From an uncultured Campylobacter sp. (GTDB taxonomy: Bacteria > Campylobacterota > Campylobacteria > Campylobacterales > Campylobacteraceae): 7,973 nt of DNA. Made by a program: the position numbers and the translations under genes. This document shows, one piece after another, positions 1 through 5,355 of this stretch. The stretch is taken from positions 1-7,973 of the forward strand of contig NZ_CALIJF010000053.1 of the NCBI RefSeq assembly GCF_938018035.1, in the 5' to 3' direction. The stretch's first letter is position 1. Every line of letters starts with the position of its first letter. Below the pieces are notes generated by a model that saw nothing but the letters and a program-made list of their open reading frames with translations, searched no databases and was not told where the DNA came from.

Positions 1-489
1 AACATAAAACGCGTCCTGCGCCCGCAAAATTTCACCGCTTGCGTAATCGGTGACGTAAAGTTCCGCACCGCCGAAATTCGCATCAGTGGAATTTGCCTCG
101 CCTAAATTGCCGCTAGCTTGATTTTTGCTCTCAGAATTCGCTCCAGCGGAAGCTCCGCTAAAATTTGCGCTCGAGCTCCCACTTTCAAAAAAATATGCAA
201 ACATTGCCTTGGGCGAAGCAAACGCTAGCGCGCTGCCGTCTTTGAGTCTTGCATAGGCGCGAAATTCAGGGTGCGCGCTAGTATCGATGCCATATTTGGC
301 GCAGGTAAGATTTACGTCTTTGAGCCACGCAGGCTCGCGCACGCTTTTAGAATTCTGCGCCGAGTCGGAGCCCGTACTATCAGGCGTGCCTAAATTTTGT
401 GCCGAGCCGGAGCTTTGTAGCGCGGAATTTTGTATCTCCGCCGCACTGTAAAGCGCTATAAATGCCGCTAAAATGAGTGGAAATTTCAC
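1..489 (-). CDS. Second NosL-like exported protein, 3' end cut by the window edge
   Basis: 163 codons are visible and the frame stays open to base 1. The GTG start overlaps the nosY stop as GTGA (486-489) and has an AAGGA ribosome site six bases upstream, so it is probably translated together with nosY. Residues 1-17 look like a short signal peptide without a lipobox Cys. The NosL likeness is in residues 63-100 (C63-AKYGI, then KDGSALAFASPKAMF) and 144-163 (LYVTDYASGEILRAQDAFYV), which resemble the NosL pattern of a Cys motif, a DGK segment, an F-x-SP-K segment and a VTDY...A.YV end. Where NosL normally has CxxCGM, this protein has C-A-K-Y-G-I, so the second Cys and the Met are missing. Ser/Asn/Ala-rich inserts occupy residues 20-50 and 103-142. 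NosL proteins are periplasmic copper-binding factors for NosZ maturation; whether this one binds copper is unknown. Family call moderately firm, function inferred. Confidence 0.72.
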   Translation of the reverse strand, partial: MKFPLILAAFIALYSAAEIQNSALQSSGSAQNLGTPDSTGSDSAQNSKSVREPAWLKDVNLTCAKYGIDTSAHPEFRAYARLKDGSALAFASPKAMFAYFFESGSSSANFSGASAGANSESKNQASGNLGEANSTDANFGGAELYVTDYASGEILRAQDAFYV

Positions 490-1313
490 GCCAAATCCTT
501 TGATCTAAAGATAAAATAACCCAAAATCAGGCTTGCCGCGCCCAGCGCAATCGGATAGAGCAGCGAAAAGGCGATGAAAAGCCCGCGCCCGAAGTGATCT
601 AGGATAAAATATGCCGTCGTACCGATGACCGCAAGATCGGGATCAAATAGGCTAATAGCGGCGATGCGGAAGTCCTCCATCGGGTTTGCTAGGGCGATCG
701 CAAAGATCAAATTTTCGTTCACTCCCGTTTTTGCGAGCAGTCCGATCAGCACGAGATCCAAAAATGCAAGGCAGAAAAGCCAGACGAAAAACACGAGCCC
801 AAGCCCCATCTCTTGGCTTTTTGAGACGGCGCAGATCAAAAATGCGATCCCTAAAAACGCCGCGCACAAGCTAAAAAGCAGCCCCGTATAAAGCAGGCAG
901 ATCGCCCACGGAATGCCCGTGCCTTTGATCGCGCCCCAAACGATCGCAAGCAGCAGCGACAAAAATATCGGCACGAACACTCCAAATAGCCTTCCCAGCG
1001 CCTTGCCGTAATAATACTGCGCCTGCGAGATCGGGAAGCTTAGCAGGTATTCTAAGATATTTAGGTCGCGATCGGCTAGGATCGCCTTGCTGGTGGTGAC
1101 GAGCACGAAGACGGGCAGGATGATGATGCAGATCTGAATAAACAGCAGTAGCAGTCGCGAAAGCCCGCTAAAGCCGAGCACACGCGAGTCGGTCACCCCC
1201 GTGATGAAAAACGCCGCCACGAGCCCGCTAAAGATCAGCAGATAGAGCAAAAACCAGCGCGAGCGGAAGGACTCTTTGATATCCAAAGCGGCGATGGTGA
1301 GTAAATTTTTCAT
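486..1313 (-). CDS. nosY: NosY, ABC transporter permease of the nos cluster
   Basis: A 275-residue inner-membrane protein with about six hydrophobic segments (near residues 20-39, 55-76, 108-129, 138-162, 168-194 and 244-270). The cytosolic stretch D81-R-D-L-N-I-L-E-Y-L-L-S-F-P and the NPMEDFR motif at 210-216 are typical of NosY and related ABC-2 type permeases. In the known system NosY pairs with the ATPase NosF and works with periplasmic NosD to assemble the copper-sulfur site of nitrous oxide reductase. The ATG has an AAGGA site (1320-1324) six bases upstream. nosY lies away from nosF here: nosL and a 764-base gap come between them. Its stop overlaps the GTG of the next NosL-like gene. 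Length is normal for the family. Confidence 0.9.
   Translation of the reverse strand: MKNLLTIAALDIKESFRSRWFLLYLLIFSGLVAAFFITGVTDSRVLGFSGLSRLLLLFIQICIIILPVFVLVTTSKAILADRDLNILEYLLSFPISQAQYYYGKALGRLFGVFVPIFLSLLLAIVWGAIKGTGIPWAICLLYTGLLFSLCAAFLGIAFLICAVSKSQEMGLGLVFFVWLFCLAFLDLVLIGLLAKTGVNENLIFAIALANPMEDFRIAAISLFDPDLAVIGTTAYFILDHFGRGLFIAFSLLYPIALGAASLILGYFIFRSKDLA
496..500 (-). promoter_or_regulatory. Ribosome binding site of the second NosL-like gene
   Basis: AAGGA lies inside the last codons of nosY, six bases before the GTG at 489-487. It supports GTG as the true start and a coupled GTGA stop/start. Confidence 0.7.
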
Positions 1314-1436
1314 TCTTTTTCCTTTTTTGCGCCTCGGTGCGCTTTTAAATTTAGATTTCTCGCGCGGCTTAAATGCGCCGCCCGTCTTTAAATTTTAGCC
1401 TCATTTTGCAACGCGGATTTCGCGGCCTTAAATTTT

Positions 1437-1459
1437 GCCCGTCTAGCGTTTAGATGGGC
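1437..1459. repeat. Inverted repeat, 9-bp arms, 5-base loop
   Basis: GCCCGTCTA-gcgtt-TAGATGGGC. It pairs fully as plus-strand RNA (one G-U). As minus-strand (operon-sense) RNA it has one A/C mismatch. No T-run follows in the operon direction, so it is not a classical terminator for it. Confidence 0.6.
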
Positions 1460-1481
1460 GGCAAAATTTTATCCGCCGCTT

Positions 1482-1590
1482 GCGACTGCGCCTCGCGCAT
1501 AAATTTTAAATTTACGGCTCGCTTGCGGCGCCTGCAAACAGCGCGTCGTTTGCTATCCACTATCCCTCATCTGCCGCAGTTTTAAAATTT
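1482..1590. repeat. Degenerate direct repeat, copy 1
   Basis: Matches the copy at 1862-1985. The shared core of 27 identical bases is at 1494-1520 (CGCGCATAAATTTTAAATTT, then ACGGCTC). Before it, GCGACTGCG matches GCGACCGCG; after it, GCGTCGTT and ACTAT...CC.TCAT recur at similar distances. The two cores are 380 bases apart. This looks like a diverged duplication rather than chance AT-richness. Confidence 0.65.
1499..1518. repeat. 20-mer direct repeat, copy 1 of 3
   Basis: Exact ATAAATTTTAAATTTACGGC, found again at 1706-1725 and 1879-1898 in the same gap. Confidence 0.8.
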
Positions 1591-1705
1591 AGCCGTTTAA
1601 TGGAACTGCTTAAATTTCAGCTTCGTAAAATTTCAAAGCCGGGCGTATCTCGCGGCATAAAATTTTAAAATTCTAAAAATCCCGAAGCGGCGAATTCCGC
1701 GCCGG

Positions 1706-1725
1706 ATAAATTTTAAATTTACGGC
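1706..1725. repeat. 20-mer direct repeat, copy 2 of 3
   Basis: Exact ATAAATTTTAAATTTACGGC. Its flanks differ from those of the other two copies, so only the 20-mer core is shared. Confidence 0.8.
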
Positions 1726-1774
1726 GAAATTTTAAACCGGAGCGTCCGCGTAAATTTTAATTCGGCAGAACGAA

Positions 1775-1813
1775 ATCTCGCGCCATGCGTTAAATTTAGC
1801 CGCATCGCGAGAT
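1775..1813. repeat. Imperfect inverted repeat, 13 paired bases with a 2-base bulge
   Basis: Left arm ATCTCGCG-cc-ATGCG and right arm CGCAT-CGCGAGAT pair around an 11-base AT-rich loop (1790-1800). This is the strongest stem in the gap. No U-run follows on either strand, so it is more likely a structured element or cruciform than a terminator. Confidence 0.6.
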
Positions 1814-1878
1814 GAAATTTTGCGGTCGTTTTTTAAGCCTAGCTTTGCCTCGTGCCCGCCCGCGACCGCGAACCGCGC

Positions 1879-1898
1879 ATAAATTTTAAATTTACGGC
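1879..1898. repeat. 20-mer direct repeat, copy 3 of 3
   Basis: Exact ATAAATTTTAAATTTACGGC inside the second copy of the larger duplication. Confidence 0.8.
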
Positions 1899-1932
1899 TC
1901 CGGTTCGCAGTGTGCTTAAACATCGCGTCGTT

Positions 1933-1966
1933 CAGCGTCGACTATTATCCGTCATTCACGACGCTG
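1933..1966. repeat. Inverted repeat, perfect 8-bp arms
   Basis: CAGCGTCG (1933-1940) and CGACGCTG (1959-1966) around an 18-base loop. It lies in the part of the second duplicate that differs from the first copy. Confidence 0.5.
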
Positions 1967-1970
1967 CAAA

Positions 1971-2021
1971 GTAAAATTTTATCTCATCTATGGCAGCGTG
2001 GGCGATGCGCTGAAATTTTAC
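1971..2021. repeat. Inverted repeat with nested short stem
   Basis: GTAAAATTT (1971-1979) pairs with AAATTTTAC (2013-2021). Inside it, CAGCG (1994-1998) pairs with CGCTG (2008-2012). The arms are AT-rich, so chance is not excluded. Confidence 0.4.
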
Positions 2022-2053
2022 GTTTTAAATTTAGCGCAAAATCCTAGCCTTTT

Positions 2054-2075
2054 AAAATCCGTCTTAAGCAAACGG
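2054..2075 (-). terminator. Possible weak terminator or attenuator after nosL
   Basis: On the minus strand, two bases after the nosL TAA, CCGTTT-gctta-AGACGG forms a 6-bp stem with one wobble and is followed at once by ATTTT. The stem is short and the T-run is only four bases, so termination would be partial at best. Its position at the end of the nosF-nosL block fits a break or drop in transcription before nosY. Confidence 0.35.
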
Positions 2076-2077
2076 CC

Positions 2078-2758
2078 TTAATGCGCGTGCCCCGAATGCA
2101 TATCGTGCGCCGTGCCGTTACTCTCGTGCATATCTCTCATATCGTGCGGCGCACCTTGAGAGTGAGCCGTGCTGCCCGCATCGCCGCCGCCCATATCATG
2201 CTTAGGCTCATTCATGCCGTGCTCTGCGGAGTGAGGGTCTTTCATGCCGCCCATATCGCCATGATCGTGCATACTTCCCATATTGCCGTGCGCATCGCGA
2301 CCCATATCGCCCATTCCCATGCCGTGCGAGCCGCCGCCTGCTTTAAGCGCCGCGACTACTTGATCGAAGCTGAAGTCTTGCTTGCCCTCTTGCTTGTTTT
2401 TAAACGCACCCCAGCCGAACGACATAGGGGTTTTAAAGCCCTTGTAAAAATGCGCCGTGCGTGCGTCGATAAACTCGCCGTTGCCGCTAGCGTCATTGAT
2501 GTAAATTTTGGCGTCCTTCAGCCAATTTAACTTGTCGTTGGTAACCATAAAATCCACCAAGCAGCCGATGTCGTCGAAGTAGTGGTTTTTGCCGTCCACG
2601 CGCACATCGACGCTGAAGCGGTTGTCGCTGATCGCCATCTGGCAGTGCTCGCATACGTCTCTGTCGTAATGGACGTTGCCGTAGTCCTTCTCGTCGCCGC
2701 AGCCTAAAAACGTAAGCGCCGCAAGCGCACAAAGCATAATTTTAAACATTTTTGTCAT
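2078..2758 (-). CDS. nosL: NosL, copper-binding lipoprotein with a His/Met-rich tail
   Basis: 226 residues. The signal peptide ends in a lipobox (FLG-C20), so the protein is expected as a periplasm-facing lipoprotein. The NosL domain follows: C36-E-H-C39-Q-M41 in place of the usual CxxCGM, the DGKNHYFDDIGCLVDFM segment (55-71) and IYINDASGNGEFIDARTAHF (85-104). NosL binds Cu(I) and is known to supply copper for NosZ maturation. Residues 145-226 form an added tail of Gly/Asp with 14 His and 12 Met in 82 positions (for example GMGMGDMG and MHDHGDMGGM); I infer extra copper binding or storage. The start is fixed by GGGAGG at 2766-2771, seven bases before the ATG. The gene overlaps the end of nosF by 17 bases in another frame. 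It sits between nosF and the gap before nosY, and a second NosL-like gene follows nosY. Confidence 0.88.
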   Translation of the reverse strand: MTKMFKIMLCALAALTFLGCGDEKDYGNVHYDRDVCEHCQMAISDNRFSVDVRVDGKNHYFDDIGCLVDFMVTNDKLNWLKDAKIYINDASGNGEFIDARTAHFYKGFKTPMSFGWGAFKNKQEGKQDFSFDQVVAALKAGGGSHGMGMGDMGRDAHGNMGSMHDHGDMGGMKDPHSAEHGMNEPKHDMGGGDAGSTAHSQGAPHDMRDMHESNGTAHDMHSGHAH

Positions 2759-3380
2759 CTACGATCCTCCCTAGATCCATTGAAATCATTCTTTTTACCA
2801 GCCCTCCCACTTCCTCGAGCCTGTGCGAGATAAAGATCAAGCTCTTATCTTTTGCGTGGTTGTGCAAAAGCGTCTTAAAACGCTCGCGCGCGCTCGGATC
2901 GAGATTGGCGGTCGGTTCGTCGAAAATCATCGCCTTGCTAGATCTGCCGAATGCTAGCGCGATTAAGAATTTCTGCTTCATACCGCCGGATAGCTTATGA
3001 AATGGCTTGTTTAAATTTGAACTTAGATCAAGCTCCATTTCGTCGCAAAATTTTACGATATCTGCTCTGCTCGCATCCGCCGTGCACTCGGCGAAATAGA
3101 TGAGCTCATTTAGACTCAGCTTAAGTGGCGGCGGGGTTTGCGGCACGAAGCTGATACCGCGTAGCGCGCGGCTGCGCTGCTTAAACGAATCAAATCCGTC
3201 GATAGCGACGCTGCCGCTTGTCGGTATGTATTCGCCTAAAATCGTCCGCATCAGCGAGCTTTTGCCTGCGCCGTTTTGCCCGACGAAAAGCACTTGCTCG
3301 CCGTCCGCGATATTTAGATCGATATCTTTTAAAACGAATTGATCTGCGAATTTCTTGCTTACGTTTTTAATCTCTATCAT
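2742..3380 (-). CDS. nosF: NosF, ABC transporter ATPase
   Basis: 212 residues of a single cytosolic nucleotide-binding domain with all motifs in order: Walker A GQNGAGKS (34-41), Q-loop around Q81, signature LSGGMKQ (130-136), Walker B MIFDE (151-155) with Glu155 as the expected catalytic base, D-loop near NLDPSA, and switch His186 in SHR. NosF is known to power the NosFY transporter that acts with NosD in building the copper-sulfur site of nitrous oxide reductase. It is short for an ABC ATPase, lacking the C-terminal extension of the roughly 300-residue NosF of some proteobacteria; I recall short forms as usual for Campylobacterota. The ATG has AAGGA six bases upstream, overlapping the nosH stop codon. 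The nosL start lies inside its last codons. Its partner permease nosY is about 1.4 kb further on, which is unusual. Confidence 0.9.
   Translation of the reverse strand: MIEIKNVSKKFADQFVLKDIDLNIADGEQVLFVGQNGAGKSSLMRTILGEYIPTSGSVAIDGFDSFKQRSRALRGISFVPQTPPPLKLSLNELIYFAECTADASRADIVKFCDEMELDLSSNLNKPFHKLSGGMKQKFLIALAFGRSSKAMIFDEPTANLDPSARERFKTLLHNHAKDKSLIFISHRLEEVGGLVKRMISMDLGRIVDDKNV
2766..2771 (-). promoter_or_regulatory. Ribosome binding site of nosL
   Basis: GGGAGG lies inside the end of nosF, seven bases before the ATG at 2758-2756. It favours this ATG over the in-frame ATG three codons later. Confidence 0.7.
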
Positions 3381-3388
3381 AGGCTTCC

Positions 3389-4291
3389 TTAGATCATATC
3401 TTTTAGCTTATTGCCGATGCTCAGTGCGTCTTGGTGACACACGTCGATACAGCGTCCGCATAGCGTGCAGTCTATCCCTTTTAACATAAATTTCGTCTTA
3501 TCGCCTAGGTTTTCGGATGCCTTTTTTTTGGTGATATCCAGCACGTGCGAAACGAAGCAGACGTCTTGGCAAACGCCGCAGTGATCGCACCTACTCTTAT
3601 CCCAAGTAATCTTGCTTAGGCTCGCTTTCGCCGCAAGCGAATAGGTGCTTCCTAACGGGCATAGATGAGTGCACCACGCTCGCCTGCTAAAAAACACTTC
3701 GAGCAAAAACACAAAAACGATCCAAAGCCCCGCCAGCGAGAAGCCATAGATGATGAGGCGCGATAAAATTCCAACTACGTTAAAAATTTCAAAAACGAGC
3801 AGGTCCGTAATAGCGCTTAGCGCTAAAAACGCCGCCCAGATCGCATATCGCATACCGCGAGGCAGGGCGCGCTCCTTGATGACGTGCTTTGAAATTAGCG
3901 TATTATGCAGCTTTTCGCCGATCTCGCTAAGCGCTCCGTAAGGGCAGATCCACGAGCAAAACGCCTTGCCGCCCGCGATGAAATAAAACAGCAAGATGGT
4001 GCCCGAGCCGATGAGAAGATTTGTCGGCAGATCCTTGTGCGCGGCGATCACCTCAAGAGTGGCAAAGGGATCTGCCAGGTGAAAGCCCAAAATACGTGAG
4101 CCGCTGATGTCTCCCTCTAAAATTTGAATATCCGCGCGAAAGGAAAGCACGAAAAGCAGATGCACCAAAAATACCGTGGCGTAGCGCAGAGCCCGAATGC
4201 TGGGGCGCAGTTTGCCACTTCTGTTTTTAAGCGCGAAGGTCGAGAAAAAGCTCGTATTTTTGATCGTGCATCGCGAATTATATTTATCCAA
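3389..4291 (-). CDS. nosH: NosH, NapH-like membrane iron-sulfur protein
   Basis: 300 residues. About four hydrophobic segments (near 36-52, 90-108, 149-168, 176-200) carry the NapH-type cytosolic CxxxCP motifs C112-SWI-C116-P and C207-THL-C211-P. Two ferredoxin-type [4Fe-4S] motifs follow, C235/C238/C241/C245 and C275/C278/C281/C285; in both the residue after the last Cys is not the usual Pro (F246 and H286). By homology with NapH, NosH with NosG should oxidise menaquinol and pass electrons to the periplasmic cytochromes c. The start is a TTG: the nosC2 stop (TAG) is in the same frame one codon earlier, and no in-frame ATG occurs before residue 147. A weak AAAGAG lies about six bases upstream, so translation probably depends on coupling to nosC2. 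Eight bases separate it from nosF. Confidence 0.9.
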   Translation of the reverse strand: MDKYNSRCTIKNTSFFSTFALKNRSGKLRPSIRALRYATVFLVHLLFVLSFRADIQILEGDISGSRILGFHLADPFATLEVIAAHKDLPTNLLIGSGTILLFYFIAGGKAFCSWICPYGALSEIGEKLHNTLISKHVIKERALPRGMRYAIWAAFLALSAITDLLVFEIFNVVGILSRLIIYGFSLAGLWIVFVFLLEVFFSRRAWCTHLCPLGSTYSLAAKASLSKITWDKSRCDHCGVCQDVCFVSHVLDITKKKASENLGDKTKFMLKGIDCTLCGRCIDVCHQDALSIGNKLKDMI

Positions 4292-4294
4292 GAC

Positions 4295-4741
4295 CTACTC
4301 TTTAAATTTTGAAATTTCATCCGCGAGCTTATCTAGACTCTCGTCGCTTACGTTGGTTAAAAGTCCGCTCATCAGGCTGTTTTTGATCTTGCCCGCTTTA
4401 TAATCTTTGAGGCTTGCTAAAATTTGATCCTTGCTCTTGCCTCCGATCGGCGGAGCGATCTTGCCGCGTCCGTCGTCGCCGTGGCAGGGCGCGCAGCTTA
4501 CCAGATAGGAGCTACTAACCTTAAAATCGCGCTCTTTGACGCTTTGCTGCAAAATTTTAATATTTTTTACGTCCTTATCGTCGATAAGATCGACGCTTTT
4601 GCTCTGCGGCGCTGGCTTTGTTTGTGCCTGCGGCTTGACTTCTTGCTGCGGCGCGCTAGAATCGTCCGAACTAGCCATAAAGATCATCAGCGCGATCAGT
4701 GCTACACCCAAAATCAAAGCTAAAATTTTGCCCGGTTTCAT
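4295..4741 (-). CDS. nosC2: NosC2, membrane-anchored monohaem cytochrome c
   Basis: 148 residues. Residues 5-23 are a hydrophobic segment with no lipobox, so it is probably an uncleaved N-terminal anchor (a cleaved signal is possible). A Pro/Gln/Ser-rich linker (28-48) leads to a small cytochrome c domain with one haem site, C83-APC-H87. Met124 (in NSLMSGLL) is the likely distal haem ligand. In Wolinella-type nos clusters two such small cytochromes are proposed to carry electrons from the NosGH quinol dehydrogenase to cytochrome c nitrous oxide reductase. It is a clear relative of the preceding gene from the haem site to the C-terminus. AAGGAG precedes the ATG, and the ATG overlaps the nosC1 stop (ATGA, 4738-4741). 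Numbering C1/C2 follows gene order. Confidence 0.88.
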   Translation of the reverse strand: MKPGKILALILGVALIALMIFMASSDDSSAPQQEVKPQAQTKPAPQSKSVDLIDDKDVKNIKILQQSVKERDFKVSSSYLVSCAPCHGDDGRGKIAPPIGGKSKDQILASLKDYKAGKIKNSLMSGLLTNVSDESLDKLADEISKFKE

Positions 4742-5355
4742 TTCTGCTCCTTAAATTGTTTGTTGAACTCGTAAATTTCTTTCGCCATCGTCTCTATCTG
4801 CTGCTCGCTCATGCCGTTTACGAGCTGTACCATAAGCGGGTTAGGCTTTTCTTTGAATTTATACTTTTTAATCATATCCACGATCTGCGCGTCGGTTTTA
4901 TCCAGAAGCGACGGACCTATGATGCCATTGGCATAGTCGTCGTGACACGCCGAACAGCGCAGGATAAAATCATGTCCGAGGCGCTTTTTCATCAGATCGA
5001 AATTTAGCTTTTCATATTGATTTTTGATGCTCGAATACGCCACGATATTTTTGGTCGTTTCGTTCACGTCGCCGTTTAGGTTAAAATTTACCTTTCGCTC
5101 GCCGTAAAAATCGTAGCTTACGAACTTATCGTCCTTCTTGGGCGCTTCGCCGCTTTTAACGCTGATGCGAGGCTTTGCAGTATGATTTTGTTCCACGCTC
5201 TGCGATGCGGAATTTACACTCGCGGAATTCTGATCCGCAGAATTTTGCCCTGCAGAATTTGCGGCGGCGGAGCTTGAATCACCGTCATCTCCGCAGCCGC
5301 ACAGCAAAAGCGCCGCAGCTAGCGAGCAGAGGTAGAATTTAATGGAGTTTTTCAT
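4738..5355 (-). CDS. nosC1: NosC1, monohaem cytochrome c lipoprotein
   Basis: 205 residues. The signal peptide ends in a lipobox, LCG-C21, so it is probably lipid-anchored and faces the periplasm. An Asn/Ser/Ala/Gln-rich linker (27-55) is followed by a cytochrome c domain with one haem site, C134-SAC-H138. Met175 (NPLMVQLV) lines up with Met124 of NosC2 and is the likely sixth haem ligand. The inferred role is electron transfer between NosGH and NosZ. The ATG is preceded by AAGGA at five bases and overlaps the nosG stop as ATGA (5352-5355). The stretch from about residue 60 to the haem site has no counterpart in NosC2, so the two are related but not interchangeable copies. Confidence 0.88.
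   Translation of the reverse strand: MKNSIKFYLCSLAAALLLCGCGDDGDSSSAAANSAGQNSADQNSASVNSASQSVEQNHTAKPRISVKSGEAPKKDDKFVSYDFYGERKVNFNLNGDVNETTKNIVAYSSIKNQYEKLNFDLMKKRLGHDFILRCSACHDDYANGIIGPSLLDKTDAQIVDMIKKYKFKEKPNPLMVQLVNGMSEQQIETMAKEIYEFNKQFKEQK
5191..5277 (-). repeat. Asn-Ser-Ala low-complexity linker in NosC1
   Basis: Codes for residues 27-55, just after the lipid-anchor Cys. NSA/QNSA units are encoded by repeated GCRGAATTYTG-like DNA. The same composition recurs in NosG and in the second NosL-like protein. Confidence 0.75.

Larger units (their letters stand above)
1862..1985. repeat. Degenerate direct repeat, copy 2
   Basis: Partner of 1482-1590, with the identical 27-base core at 1874-1900. 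It carries a few extra bases in the part after the core, where GCGTCGTTCAGCGTCGACTA corresponds to the shorter GCGTCGTTTGCTATCCACTA of copy 1. Confidence 0.65.
1314..2077. other. 764-base gap without a supported gene, repeat- and hairpin-rich
   Basis: No convincing gene is seen on either strand. A 63-codon frame at 1732-1923 (minus) has no recognisable domain and runs through one of the repeats, so I do not call it. The gap holds three exact copies of a 20-mer, a degenerate duplication of about 110-120 bases, and several inverted repeats, listed separately. AT-rich runs of the AAATTTTAAATTTA kind alternate with GC-rich blocks. It separates nosF/nosL from nosY, which is unusual for genes of one transporter. 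It may be expanded intergenic repeat DNA, a decayed gene, or a transcribed non-coding region; the sequence does not decide. No clear -10/-35 promoter was recognised before nosY. Confidence 0.75.

Noticed and set aside
625..891. Plus-strand frames opposite nosY, nosF, nosH and nosC
   Set aside because: All lie fully opposite well-supported genes with recognised motifs and have no domain signs of their own.
1314..1480. Promoter for nosY
   Set aside because: No convincing -10/-35 or FNR-type dyad stood out among the AT-rich runs.
1494..1900. Repeats considered as a CRISPR array
   Set aside because: Only three copies, unequal spacing (207 and 173 bases), very AT-rich core, no cas genes.
1732..1923. 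63-codon minus-strand frame in the gap
   Set aside because: No recognisable domain, composition driven by the AAATTTTAAATTTA repeats, and it spans one copy of the duplicated repeat.
2081..2530. 149-codon plus-strand frame opposite nosL
   Set aside because: It is the antisense of the His/Met-rich tail; its His/Ala/Arg repeats are explained by nosL codons.
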